From contig NZ_JAMTCO010000009.1 of assembly GCF_024171925.1 (NCBI RefSeq), positions 152,705 to 216,704 on the forward strand: a DNA stretch of 64,000 nucleotides, read 5' to 3'. Under the pieces are notes generated by a model that saw only the letters and a list, made by a program, of their open reading frames with translations, did no database searches and had not been told where the DNA came from. Position 1 is the first letter of the stretch; each line of letters starts with the position of its first letter. Source of the stretch: Actinokineospora diospyrosa. Its GTDB lineage: Bacteria; Actinomycetota; Actinomycetes; Mycobacteriales; Pseudonocardiaceae. Positions 7,850 through 15,948 of the stretch are shown in pieces. Position numbers and translations under genes: made by a program.

Positions 7850-9988
7850 CTAGGCCCCCGTGCTCAGGATGGTGACCGAGTCGCTGAGCGTATTGGTCAC
7901 GTAAGCCTCTTTGCCGTCAGGGGAGACGGCTAGTGACCACGGCTCTCGACCGACAGGCACCGTCGCCGTGACCTGGTTGGAGCCGACGTCAATGACCGAA
8001 ACGGTTCCCGAACCGTTGTTGGCGACGTAGGCATGCTTGCCATCCGGCGCTACCGCTACCGCCATCGGCCGCTCGCCTACGTCAATCGTGTCGGTTACCT
8101 TCTGGGACTCCGTGTCCACTACCGACACGGTGTTGTCGTCGAAGTTCGCTGTGTAGATGGTCTTACCGTCCGGCGATACGGCTAACGCCAAGCTGCTCTT
8201 GCCGACCCGTACCGAGCCGAGCACTCGATGGCTGTCCAGATCGAGGATGGTGACCTGGTTGAGTTCCACGCTCACGACATAGACCTTGTTGTGGTCCACC
8301 ACGAGGCCACGGGAGCCCGCCGGAGCCTTCGCGAACGGCGTCGCCACTGTGCCGTCCGTTTCCAGTTCGAGGATCTGGGCAGCTTCCTGGTCAGGGATGA
8401 GTAGCCTCTTACCATCAGGTGTCGTGTCCGGGACAAACAAGCCCTTGCCCGCCGGGACCGTCGACACCACCTCATCCTTCGCGGTATCGACGACAGCAAC
8501 AGCGTTGCCCGGGCTAAGAAGCGTCACGAAGGCCTTGTCGCCGCTGACCACCACGTACTGCGGTGGCGCGGTCATCGGGATCGCTCGGATCACCTTCCGC
8601 GTGGAGCGGTCGATCACCGACACCGTGTTGGACACGCTGCTCGGCACATACACCTTCGACCCGGAGACGGCCACGCCACGGGGACGCCGTCCTACCCCGT
8701 TGATCGTCCCCGCCACGGTGGGGGAGCCGCTGCTCGCGCCAATGACAGCATCTGCTTGCGCGGCCACGGTCTCGCTGCCGCCACCAGTGAGGAAAGCGAT
8801 GCCCCCGCCTACAACGGCGGCAGCCGCAACCGCGGCCACCGGGATCAGGAACTTCCGCCGACTGACCTTCGGGCGGGCTGATGGAGAGGGAACACGTACG
8901 GGCGTCGGTGCGACCCGCCTAGAGGCGATGGCGGCGGCGCCTAACGCAACGGTGAACTTCGGGTGTAGCCCGGTCCTCACTGGACGGCCGAAGGCGGCGG
9001 AGACAACCTGGTCCACCAGCGGGATGCGTGACGATCCACCAGCGAGTAGCACGGCCGCCAAGTCTCGTGGGGTAAGTCCAGCTGACGAGATGGTGCGGTA
9101 CAGCGCCTCCACTGTTAGGTCTACCGACGGCCGGATCATCTCGTTGAACGCCAGCCGGGTGACTACCACCTCACGATGACCGGACAGCAGTGGCACTCGA
9201 ACAGTCACGTCCGGCTCGATCGACAACTCTTCCTTGGCGCGCACACAGGCTGCCCGTGTCGCGGCCAGCACTCCGGCCATAGCCGGGTCCGCGGGGTCCG
9301 ACTCGGTGAGCCCGCCGCCCACGGCTGCGTCCACATGGGCGAACAAGGCCTCGTCGAAATCCATGCCCCCCAGGCGTTCGATGCCCTCGGGGGTACCCAC
9401 GATCTCCATGCCGTCTTCACGGGCCCGCAGGATGGTCGTGTCGAACGTTCCGCCGCCGAGGTCGTACACAGCGACAAGTTCGCCGACACCCAGTCGCCGC
9501 TCGGCCGCGTAGTGCGTGGCGGCCGCCTCAGGCTCAGTCACCAGGACCGCACCGGGTAGACCTGCCAGCCGGGGGACCTCGTCGAAGTGCTCCCGCCGGT
9601 ACGGCCCCCACACCGCCGGGCACGTCAAGACCACAGATTCAGGGACTGCGCCAATAGTTGCAGTCACCCTCGCCATCACGGACTTCAACTGCGCCGCTAA
9701 TAGCGCGGCGGGGGAGTAAGGGGCCCCTCCCACGACCAATGGTGTCGGATCACCCAACCGGCGCTTGAATCCGCGCGCCAACCTGTGCGGCTCATTCCGC
9801 GCCGCGTCCACCGCCGCGTCACCCGTGAGCAATGTCCCGTCCACCGTGGCGAAAACCGCTGATGGCTCAACGACTCCGGCTCGCCCCAGGGACACCATGG
9901 TCGTGGCGATCGGGCCGGAACCGGTCGGACCGATAATGGCGGCTCCGGTGAAGGTGGTGCCGAGGTCGATACCGACGCCGTGGCCCAT
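7850..9988 (-). CDS. Hsp70-type ATPase fused to a transmembrane segment and a YVTN beta-propeller
   Basis: 712 residues. Residues 1-~360 are the actin-fold ATPase half of DnaK: MGHGVGIDLGTTFTGA phosphate loop, AVYDLGGGTFDTTI, and VLLAGGSSRIPLV. There is no peptide-binding domain. At ~376-400 a basic stretch leads into one membrane helix (FLIPVAAVAAAAVVGGGIAF), followed by ~300 residues of seven similar blades (VAV.PDGK..YVAN...TVSVID) of the YVTN propeller type. This implies a cytosolic nucleotide-binding half and an extracytoplasmic propeller (inference). It could sense something at the cell surface. It is divergent from the two-component genes at 10.1 kb. Confidence 0.88.
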   Translation of the reverse strand: MGHGVGIDLGTTFTGAAIIGPTGSGPIATTMVSLGRAGVVEPSAVFATVDGTLLTGDAAVDAARNEPHRLARGFKRRLGDPTPLVVGGAPYSPAALLAAQLKSVMARVTATIGAVPESVVLTCPAVWGPYRREHFDEVPRLAGLPGAVLVTEPEAAATHYAAERRLGVGELVAVYDLGGGTFDTTILRAREDGMEIVGTPEGIERLGGMDFDEALFAHVDAAVGGGLTESDPADPAMAGVLAATRAACVRAKEELSIEPDVTVRVPLLSGHREVVVTRLAFNEMIRPSVDLTVEALYRTISSAGLTPRDLAAVLLAGGSSRIPLVDQVVSAAFGRPVRTGLHPKFTVALGAAAIASRRVAPTPVRVPSPSARPKVSRRKFLIPVAAVAAAAVVGGGIAFLTGGGSETVAAQADAVIGASSGSPTVAGTINGVGRRPRGVAVSGSKVYVPSSVSNTVSVIDRSTRKVIRAIPMTAPPQYVVVSGDKAFVTLLSPGNAVAVVDTAKDEVVSTVPAGKGLFVPDTTPDGKRLLIPDQEAAQILELETDGTVATPFAKAPAGSRGLVVDHNKVYVVSVELNQVTILDLDSHRVLGSVRVGKSSLALAVSPDGKTIYTANFDDNTVSVVDTESQKVTDTIDVGERPMAVAVAPDGKHAYVANNGSGTVSVIDVGSNQVTATVPVGREPWSLAVSPDGKEAYVTNTLSDSVTILSTGA

Positions 9989-10053
9989 GGAGTTCTCCCA
10001 GTCCGCGCGGGCGATAGCCCTGCTCCGGTAGTTGACTCTATCTTTGCGCGGCG

Positions 10054-10073
10054 GGGTAGGGATATCCCTACCC
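10054..10073. promoter_or_regulatory. Perfect 20-bp palindrome in the divergent promoter region
   Basis: GGGTAGGGATATCCCTACCC reads the same on both strands. It lies between the divergent starts at 9988 and 10129, 17 bp downstream of a TTGACT (10032-10037) that could be a -35 box for the rightward genes. It is a strong operator candidate; the response regulator encoded at 10620 is the natural first guess (inference). Confidence 0.6.
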
Positions 10074-10080
10074 GGCTAGA

Positions 10081-10098
10081 GGGCAACCCCTGTTGCCC
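10081..10098 (+). promoter_or_regulatory. Small hairpin in the probable leader of the two-component genes
   Basis: GGGCAAC (10081-10087) pairs with GTTGCCC (10092-10098) across a 4-nt loop, 30 bp before the ATG at 10129. It could be a second operator or a leader hairpin. Confidence 0.35.
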
Positions 10099-10128
10099 GT
10101 GGTCGCCCGCGAACCGCAATATTGTCCG

Positions 10129-10629
10129 ATGAACCCGATCACGCGCTGGTGGCGACGGGTCCGCCCGGTGCGACTGCGCCCGGTGGACCCGGTGACCTGC
10201 GCGCTGCGCCGGGGGCTGGAACGTGATCTTAACGACGGGCCCGCGCAGCGGGTCGCGGCCTTGTCGGTGGAGCTAGGGTTGCTGTCCGTGGACCTCCCCG
10301 ACGACCCCGCGTTGGCCGGGCGCATCGACCAACTGCAGGGCTCGCTGGACACCGTCCTGGCGGAGCTGCGCGAGATCGGTGGCGCGTTGTACCCGCCCGT
10401 GCTGGCCAGCGACGGGTTCGAACCGGCGCTGCACGCGGTGGCCGAGCGGCACGGCGTCGCCCTCGCCGTCAGCGGCGGCCCGGTGGACCGCGACACCGCG
10501 GACGCCGCGTGCCTGGCCGTGGCCGACCACCTGCGGTCGGTTCCCCGCGACACCCGGCTCGACGTGCGGGTCCGGCGCGGACTGGGCTCCGTGTGGGTCG
10601 ACATCACCGAGGAGCGGCAATGCGGGTAG
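10129..10629 (+). CDS. Histidine-kinase-like protein lacking the phospho-acceptor histidine
   Basis: 166 residues from the chosen ATG. The helix LRRGLERDLNDGPAQRVAAL matches the HisKA_3 dimerisation motif of NarL-type kinases (ERDLHDGAQQRL), but the acceptor His is Asn35 (codon AAC, one base from CAC). The family's REIGGALYPPVL element follows. The ATP-binding domain is a ~70-residue remnant without N, G1 or G2 boxes. It therefore cannot act as a normal kinase, but may still dimerise with one or bind the receiver domain. It overlaps the response regulator start by 10 bp and is translated with it. An in-frame TTG at 10093 is an alternative start. Confidence 0.75.
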   Translation: MNPITRWWRRVRPVRLRPVDPVTCALRRGLERDLNDGPAQRVAALSVELGLLSVDLPDDPALAGRIDQLQGSLDTVLAELREIGGALYPPVLASDGFEPALHAVAERHGVALAVSGGPVDRDTADAACLAVADHLRSVPRDTRLDVRVRRGLGSVWVDITEERQCG

Positions 10630-11282
10630 CCATCGCCGATGACGGTGCCCTGTTCCGGGAGGGCCTGGTCATGCTGCTGCGCGCGGCCGGGCACGAGGTC
10701 GTCGGATCCGTCTCCGATGGGGACAAGCTGGTCGCCCTGGTGGCCACGGACCCCGTGGACGTGGCCATCCTCGACATCCGGATGCCCCCTGAGCCCGATG
10801 GTGGGCTCGCGACCGCGGAGCGCGTGCGCGCGCTGCGACCGGAGACGGGGTTGTTGTTGCTGTCGCACTACGCCGAGACGCACTACCTGATGCGGGTCCT
10901 CGAGATCGGCACCGAAGGCGTCGGCTACCGGCTTAAGGAGAAGGTCGCGGGCGTGCAGGTGCTCGACGACACTCTCACCCGCCTGGCCTCAGGGGAGATC
11001 GTGATCGAACCGTCATTGGCCAAGCGCCTGGTGGAACGCCCCGCGGGTGGGGACGGTCCGGTCGGCGCGCTCAGCGAACGCGAACACGACGTGCTCCGGC
11101 TCATGGCCGAGGGGCGCACCAACAACGCCATCGCCAAGGAACTGTTCATCTCCGCGAAAGCCGTGGAGAAGCACATCGCGGCAATCTTCACCAAGTTGGA
11201 CCTACCTGGTGACCCCAGCGTCCACCACCGGAGGGTCCTGGCGGTGCTCGCGTACCTGCGGGCCAGGCGGATCGACGGGTAA
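10620..11282 (+). CDS. NarL/FixJ-family response regulator
   Basis: 220 residues. The receiver domain has acidic residues Asp7-Asp8, phospho-acceptor Asp52 in VAILDIRMPP, and the Lys of YRLKEKV. The LuxR-type helix-turn-helix follows at ~150-210 (LSEREHDVLRLMAEGRTNNAIAKELFISAKAVEKHI). All receiver residues needed for phosphorylation are present. It is flanked by two proteins with degenerate kinase motifs, so the phosphate donor is probably the intact kinase at 13109-14044 or a distant one (inference). The ATG overlaps the upstream gene. Confidence 0.93.
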   Translation: MRVAIADDGALFREGLVMLLRAAGHEVVGSVSDGDKLVALVATDPVDVAILDIRMPPEPDGGLATAERVRALRPETGLLLLSHYAETHYLMRVLEIGTEGVGYRLKEKVAGVQVLDDTLTRLASGEIVIEPSLAKRLVERPAGGDGPVGALSEREHDVLRLMAEGRTNNAIAKELFISAKAVEKHIAAIFTKLDLPGDPSVHHRRVLAVLAYLRARRIDG

Positions 11283-11286
11283 CGGG

Positions 11287-13104
11287 GTGGACTACGAGGC
11301 GTTAGTCCGTGAACTGGCTGAATCGACCGGTCAGTCCGCGGCGTACTACGCCCCCGACGGCGATGGACTGACCGTTGCCGCTGCCTGGCCCGGCCCGGCT
11401 GCCCCTGCTGATCGCGTCGAGTCGATCCCAGGTGTTGTCGAGCGGGTACCGGGTGGGGGAGCGGTGGCGTTGTCCGCCGCGGGTTCGGGTGATCTGCAGC
11501 GGTTAGGCCGAACGGCTCACAAGATCGCTCTAGTCGCTGCCGACGAGCGGTTACGTGCCGAACGAGAACGGCTCACTGAGCGGGTCCACGTGCTTGAGGC
11601 CGATGCGCGCGCTGCACGCGAACGGCTCGCGGAGGTAAGAGAACTCGAGCGGCGCCGGATCGCTGGTGCGCTCACCGCTGTCACCACTCGCGAGTTCACT
11701 GATCTGCGATCCCTACTCGCGGACTTGGACTACGCGGGCAGTGACACCGCCCGTGCCCTTACCGCGTTCCGCACTGCCCTCGACGACGTCATCGACCGCT
11801 TTCGTACGGTTGTGCGCGGTGTCCACCCTGCAATGCTGCCCGAACGCGGACCAGTTGCCGCGCTTGAAGAACTCGCGGCAGATCTACCCCGCCCGGTTCG
11901 CTTCACTGGTGACCTGGGACGCCGTGTCGGCTGGGAAGTGGAGTCCGGGATCTACCACGCCGCCGCGGCCGTGGTGTCGTTGTTGGCAGAGGGCTCATCC
12001 CGCGAACCAGTCGAGGTGGAACTGTCGCGTGTGAACGGTGCTCTGGTATTGACCTTCGCGGACAGCTCCTCAACACTCACCGCCGCCGAGTTGCGATCCA
12101 CGTTGAAGGACGATGCGGACCGGCTGGCGGCGTTCGGGGGCATCCTCGACACCTGGGTCACGGGTGGACGTGTGGTTGTGCGGATATGGCTACCAGAACG
12201 CCTCGACGGATCCGCCGTCGTGGCACCTGCCTCGGCCGAGGGGACTCTCTTAGCGCGGGTCCGGGACTTGGTGACCACGGCGGTGCGAGAGTCGGTAGCC
12301 GGTTGGTCGGAGATCGCCGATCGCTTAAACCAGCCGCCCACGGTCGCTCTGGTCGACTCTTCCGGCGCAGTGGAGCTGCTCACCGGATACACCTTCGCCA
12401 GCGACGGCGCGGTCACCTGGTACATGCACGGCCGTACCGGGGATGTCACCTTTCACCGCCAAGGCCTACCTCCCGTCACCACCCCAGTTTCGGTAGCGGG
12501 ACTCACCCGCCCCTCTGACGTTTCCCGCTTAGTGATCCGCTGGCCAGCAGACATCCTGCGCCACATCACTCTCGTCGACATCCCGACCCTGCCGACGGCG
12601 GTAACCGGCTACGACGTAGTGGTCCTACCGCAACCCAATCCCACTTTCTTGCGTACCTTCCGCGACAAGGTCGACATCATTGTCGGCACGGACGACCTCG
12701 CGACCCTCTTACGCCGCCGCGTCATCGAGCGGGCCGACCTCATCACCGCCCGTTCGGTCCTGGCGGCTGCACGTCGCGCTCCACGCCCAGAGCCTCTGGC
12801 CCGCCTCTTAGACCGCATCGAGGCTGACGCTCATGAACTCGCCGAGCTATCTCTGCTGAACGACCTGGAGTCCGGTCACTTAGCCCTTCCCGGTGACCCG
12901 ATACGCCTCTTAGGCGCCCACGGCCGCGCCCCTCATGCCCGTCTAGGGCTGCCAGCTTCCTCGAACCGCGACGAGATTCACCACGCCGCCGTCACTGCCA
13001 CCGCCCTCTGGCGTACCCGTGCAGGCAACCCCGCCACCAGCCCTCACCACCGCGACGCCTGCCTGATTCTTGTCCGAACCTGCGAGGGCCTGTCCCTGAT
13101 CTGA
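11287..13104 (+). CDS. Degenerate histidine-kinase-like protein with a degenerate dynamin-like GTPase tail
   Basis: 605 residues from GTG, 4 bp after the response regulator. Order: GAF-like start, coiled coil (~75-125), kinase-type dimer helix ERRRIAGALTAVTTREF where the usual RDLHDG is lost (no His), a weak ATPase-like region, then ~300 further residues. The last part resembles bacterial dynamin-like GTPases. VALVDSSGAVELLTGY sits where a P-loop would be, but without GK(S/T). HITLVDIPTL sits at the DTPG box, and the C-terminus (ALPGDPIRLLGAHG, HARLGLP, VRTCEGL) matches tails I know from actinobacterial dynamins. Both enzymatic parts look dead, which suggests a scaffold or sensor role. The dynamin relationship is my inference from motif order. 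Confidence 0.65.
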   Translation: MDYEALVRELAESTGQSAAYYAPDGDGLTVAAAWPGPAAPADRVESIPGVVERVPGGGAVALSAAGSGDLQRLGRTAHKIALVAADERLRAERERLTERVHVLEADARAARERLAEVRELERRRIAGALTAVTTREFTDLRSLLADLDYAGSDTARALTAFRTALDDVIDRFRTVVRGVHPAMLPERGPVAALEELAADLPRPVRFTGDLGRRVGWEVESGIYHAAAAVVSLLAEGSSREPVEVELSRVNGALVLTFADSSSTLTAAELRSTLKDDADRLAAFGGILDTWVTGGRVVVRIWLPERLDGSAVVAPASAEGTLLARVRDLVTTAVRESVAGWSEIADRLNQPPTVALVDSSGAVELLTGYTFASDGAVTWYMHGRTGDVTFHRQGLPPVTTPVSVAGLTRPSDVSRLVIRWPADILRHITLVDIPTLPTAVTGYDVVVLPQPNPTFLRTFRDKVDIIVGTDDLATLLRRRVIERADLITARSVLAAARRAPRPEPLARLLDRIEADAHELAELSLLNDLESGHLALPGDPIRLLGAHGRAPHARLGLPASSNRDEIHHAAVTATALWRTRAGNPATSPHHRDACLILVRTCEGLSLI

Positions 13105-13108
13105 GGGG

Positions 13109-14044
13109 TCACGACGACGCGGGGATGAATCCTTCGACCGTGGTCCCGTTGCCCAGGGCCGAATCCACCCGGACTGTGCCACCGACATCGGTGAGTCGCG
13201 TCGTCAGGTTGACCAGGCCGGTACCGCTGCCGACCGCCTCGAACCCCGGCCCGTCGTCGCGGACGGAGAAGTGCAGACCGTCGGTGGTGGTGTGCACACG
13301 GACATCGATGGCGGCGCCGACCGCGTGCTTGTGGGCGTTGTTCACCGCTTCCAGGCACACGAAGTAGACGGCGGTCTCGACTGGCGCGGGATAGCGGGGC
13401 AGATCGGCTGCGACTTCCAGGCGCACATCGGTGTGCGGGGCCAATTCGGCCCCCAGCGCTGCCACCAGCCCCTTGGCGAGCGCCGGTGGCAGGATTCCCG
13501 CCGCGGTGCGCACGAGGCTCTCCTGGGCCGCGTCAAGCCTGCCGGACAGGGTGCTGATGACCGCGGGGTCGTGCTCGGCGACGGCGACGGCCATGCGCAG
13601 GGCCACCAAGTGGTGCTGGGCGCCGTCGTGCAGGTCGCGTTCGATGCGGCGGCGCTCGGTGTCCATCTCGGCGGCGGCCCGCCAGCGGCCGTCGGCCAGG
13701 TCGGCGGTGGCCTCGTGGCCGCGGCCGCGCAGGTCGTCGACCGAGCGGGTGAGCCGGATCAGGTCGACCACCGGCGCGAGCACGGCGGCGACCGCGCCCA
13801 GCCTGGCCCGGCTCGGCCGCACGCGGAGTTCGGCACCCGGGCAGATCACCGCCCGGAACCCGCTCCCGCCCGCTCCCCACGCGTAGCGGGCACCGTCCAG
13901 TCGCAGTTCGCAGCCCTCGGCGCCCAAGGCAAGCCCAACCGCCTCGGCCACGGCTTCCGGGCGGGGATCGCGCTCACCGACGACCGTGGCGACAGCGGCG
14001 AGAACGGCATCCACCGCAGGGTCCCCGTGATCACGCCGCGCCAC
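13109..14044 (-). CDS. NarL-type sensor histidine kinase
   Basis: 311 residues, GTG start. No membrane segment, so it is cytosolic. The dimerisation motif ERRRIERDLHDGAQHHL keeps the acceptor His, and the ATPase domain has N-box EAVNNAHKHA, G1 DDGPGF and G2 GTGLVNL. It is the only complete kinase near the response regulator, lies convergent to the degenerate kinase gene with a 4-bp gap, and sits 25 bp downstream of the Ser/Thr kinase gene on the same strand. The two signalling types are therefore probably co-transcribed. Confidence 0.9.
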   Translation of the reverse strand: MARRDHGDPAVDAVLAAVATVVGERDPRPEAVAEAVGLALGAEGCELRLDGARYAWGAGGSGFRAVICPGAELRVRPSRARLGAVAAVLAPVVDLIRLTRSVDDLRGRGHEATADLADGRWRAAAEMDTERRRIERDLHDGAQHHLVALRMAVAVAEHDPAVISTLSGRLDAAQESLVRTAAGILPPALAKGLVAALGAELAPHTDVRLEVAADLPRYPAPVETAVYFVCLEAVNNAHKHAVGAAIDVRVHTTTDGLHFSVRDDGPGFEAVGSGTGLVNLTTRLTDVGGTVRVDSALGNGTTVEGFIPASS

Positions 14045-14069
14045 CCCACCACGGTACCTCTCGGGTACC

Positions 14070-15518
14070 TCAGGCGGGACGGCTGCTCAGCACCGTCGAC
14101 TGGTCGATCTTCCACTGACCACCTTCGTTAACCAACACGTAACGGTGTACTTCCCTGACGTTCCTGCCATTGGCGAACCGGTAGTCGATCGTGGCCGTCA
14201 CGGTGTTCTCCCCGGCAGGGGTCACCCCGGAGATCTTCACCCCCTTGATAGAGCCCCAGAAGCGCTGGTAGCCCTCGTACCCGCCCGCCGGGTTCCGCTG
14301 GAACTTCTCCGTTAGGCGCGCCCACCCCTGGTCGAGCCCACCCGGCATCAAGGCGTAGTACTCCGTTAGTGCTGCCACCGGGTCGCCCGGCGATTGCACT
14401 ACCGGGACCTCGGCAGGAGGAACGGTGGTGATGACAGGTGGCTGGGGTGTCGTGGTCGGGGACTGTGCCGTTCCCGAGGGAGTCGTCACCGGCGGAGTGG
14501 CCGCGGGGGGAGACGTCTCGGACGCTATCGGGGCAGCAACTCCCGAGCCTTGGCTATCAACCAAAGCAAGGACGGCAACGGTGCCGCCCGCTAGTAGTGC
14601 CAACGCCACCAAGACAATCGCCGACCTCTTGCGCCTCGGTGGCTCTACCGGCTCCAACTGCTGTGTCGGAGTGAAGGCAGTCGGAGTGAAGGCAATCGGA
14701 TCGGCCTCAAAGGTGCTCAACGCATCGCGGACTTCCACCATGGTCGGCCGCGCCGCCGGGTCTTGATCCAGCATCCGAAGAAGCAGGGGTGTTAAGCCGC
14801 CCGCTCGCGCTGGGTTTGTGAAGACCCCCGTCGAGACCCGATAGAGCAAGGCGATCGGGTTGTCGTCACGCCCAAACGGCGGCTCACCCTCGACAACGGT
14901 GTACAGCGTCGCTCCCAGCGAGAACACATCAGAAGCAAAGGTCGCCACCTCGCCCCTGGCGACCTCTGGAGCTAGGTAGGCCGGGGTGCCTCTAACGGTG
15001 GTGGTAGCGGTGGCGGATGAATCGGCGGCAAGGCGAGAGATCCCGAAGTCGGTGATCTTTATGCGGCCGTCCTCGCCTAAGAGCACGTTGGCTGGCTTGA
15101 CATCTCGGTGAACCACCCCAGCGTCGTGTGCGGCAGCCAAGCCCGACGCGACGGCCGCACCGATACGTGCGGCCTCCTCCGGGGAAAGCGGTCCGGAGGA
15201 GGCCAGCACCTCAGCCAAGCTTGTCGACGGCAGGTACTCCATGACAAGGCAGGGGTAACCGTCGTCATCGATGACGTCGAACACGGTGATGGCACCGGGG
15301 TGTTGCAGCTTCGCCGCGATCCGGCCTTCTCGCACCGCGAGCGCGCTGACGCGCTCCGCCTCGGGTCCAGGTGGGACCCGCATGCGCTTCACCGCCACCG
15401 TGCGGTGCAGGCGTTCGTCGTAGGCCCGCCACACCTCGCCCATGCCGCCTTTACCCAGCGGCTCGACCAGACGGTAGCGGCCGGAAACCTGTCGCCCGGA
15501 ATCCCGTCGTTCAATCAC
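14070..15518 (-). CDS. PknB-type membrane Ser/Thr protein kinase with an extracellular SnoaL/NTF2-like domain
   Basis: 482 residues. The kinase domain (~14-275) has GKGGMGEV (22-29), Lys44 in VAVKRM, HRDVKPANVLL, DFG and GTPAYLAPE. A Pro-rich linker precedes one membrane helix near residue 310 (AIVLVALALLAGGTVAVLAL), then a Thr/Pro-rich stalk and a ~95-residue C-terminal domain (ALTEYYALMPGGLDQGWARL to GGQWKIDQST) that looks like an NTF2/SnoaL sensor fold. It phosphorylates cytosolic targets in response to an outside signal (family role). There are no PASTA repeats, so a cell-wall muropeptide signal is less likely. Confidence 0.92.
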   Translation of the reverse strand: MIERRDSGRQVSGRYRLVEPLGKGGMGEVWRAYDERLHRTVAVKRMRVPPGPEAERVSALAVREGRIAAKLQHPGAITVFDVIDDDGYPCLVMEYLPSTSLAEVLASSGPLSPEEAARIGAAVASGLAAAHDAGVVHRDVKPANVLLGEDGRIKITDFGISRLAADSSATATTTVRGTPAYLAPEVARGEVATFASDVFSLGATLYTVVEGEPPFGRDDNPIALLYRVSTGVFTNPARAGGLTPLLLRMLDQDPAARPTMVEVRDALSTFEADPIAFTPTAFTPTQQLEPVEPPRRKRSAIVLVALALLAGGTVAVLALVDSQGSGVAAPIASETSPPAATPPVTTPSGTAQSPTTTPQPPVITTVPPAEVPVVQSPGDPVAALTEYYALMPGGLDQGWARLTEKFQRNPAGGYEGYQRFWGSIKGVKISGVTPAGENTVTATIDYRFANGRNVREVHRYVLVNEGGQWKIDQSTVLSSRPA

Positions 15519-15573
15519 TCAGGTGGGGTTACCCGCGCGGGGAACAGGTGAAACGGAGGGTTAGAACGGAGGG

Positions 15574-15714
15574 CTAGTTGTGGGTCATGCCGGGCGTGGA
15601 GTTGTGCGTCATGCCGGGGTCGGTGCCCGCCGAGGCCGGGGCGGCGATGACCGCGCCCACGACGAGCGCGACAGCGGCGAGGAGGGCGGCGAAAAGGGAA
15701 CGCTTGGCGCGCAT
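15574..15714 (-). CDS. 46-residue secreted peptide
   Basis: MRAKRSLFAALLAAVALVVG begins a typical signal peptide with cleavage near APASA-G, leaving only ~17 residues. These contain a direct repeat (DPGMTHN and TPGMTHN). GGAG lies 7 bp before the ATG. It is 55 bp upstream of the Ser/Thr kinase gene on the same strand and could be its signal or a wall-associated peptide (inference). No homologue is known to me. The signal peptide and ribosome site support a real gene despite its size. Confidence 0.6.
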   Translation of the reverse strand: MRAKRSLFAALLAAVALVVGAVIAAPASAGTDPGMTHNSTPGMTHN

Positions 15715-15948
15715 GGGGTTCTCCGTCGGTCGGCCGTCCGGCCGGTGCGGCCCGGACGGGCTGTGCACGGTGTGGAGCGGACCGATCGTCGCAATGCCAC
15801 GCCACGGTGACGCCACACCCGCGTCAACGGCCGGTGAATGCGCGCGGAACCCCAGGCGACCACGCTGGGTGAGCGGGCGCTAGGCCATTGGGTTCGACCT
15901 TGCCGGGAACGTCTGTTCACCTGCAGTTCATGTTTCTAGGCTGATCCG

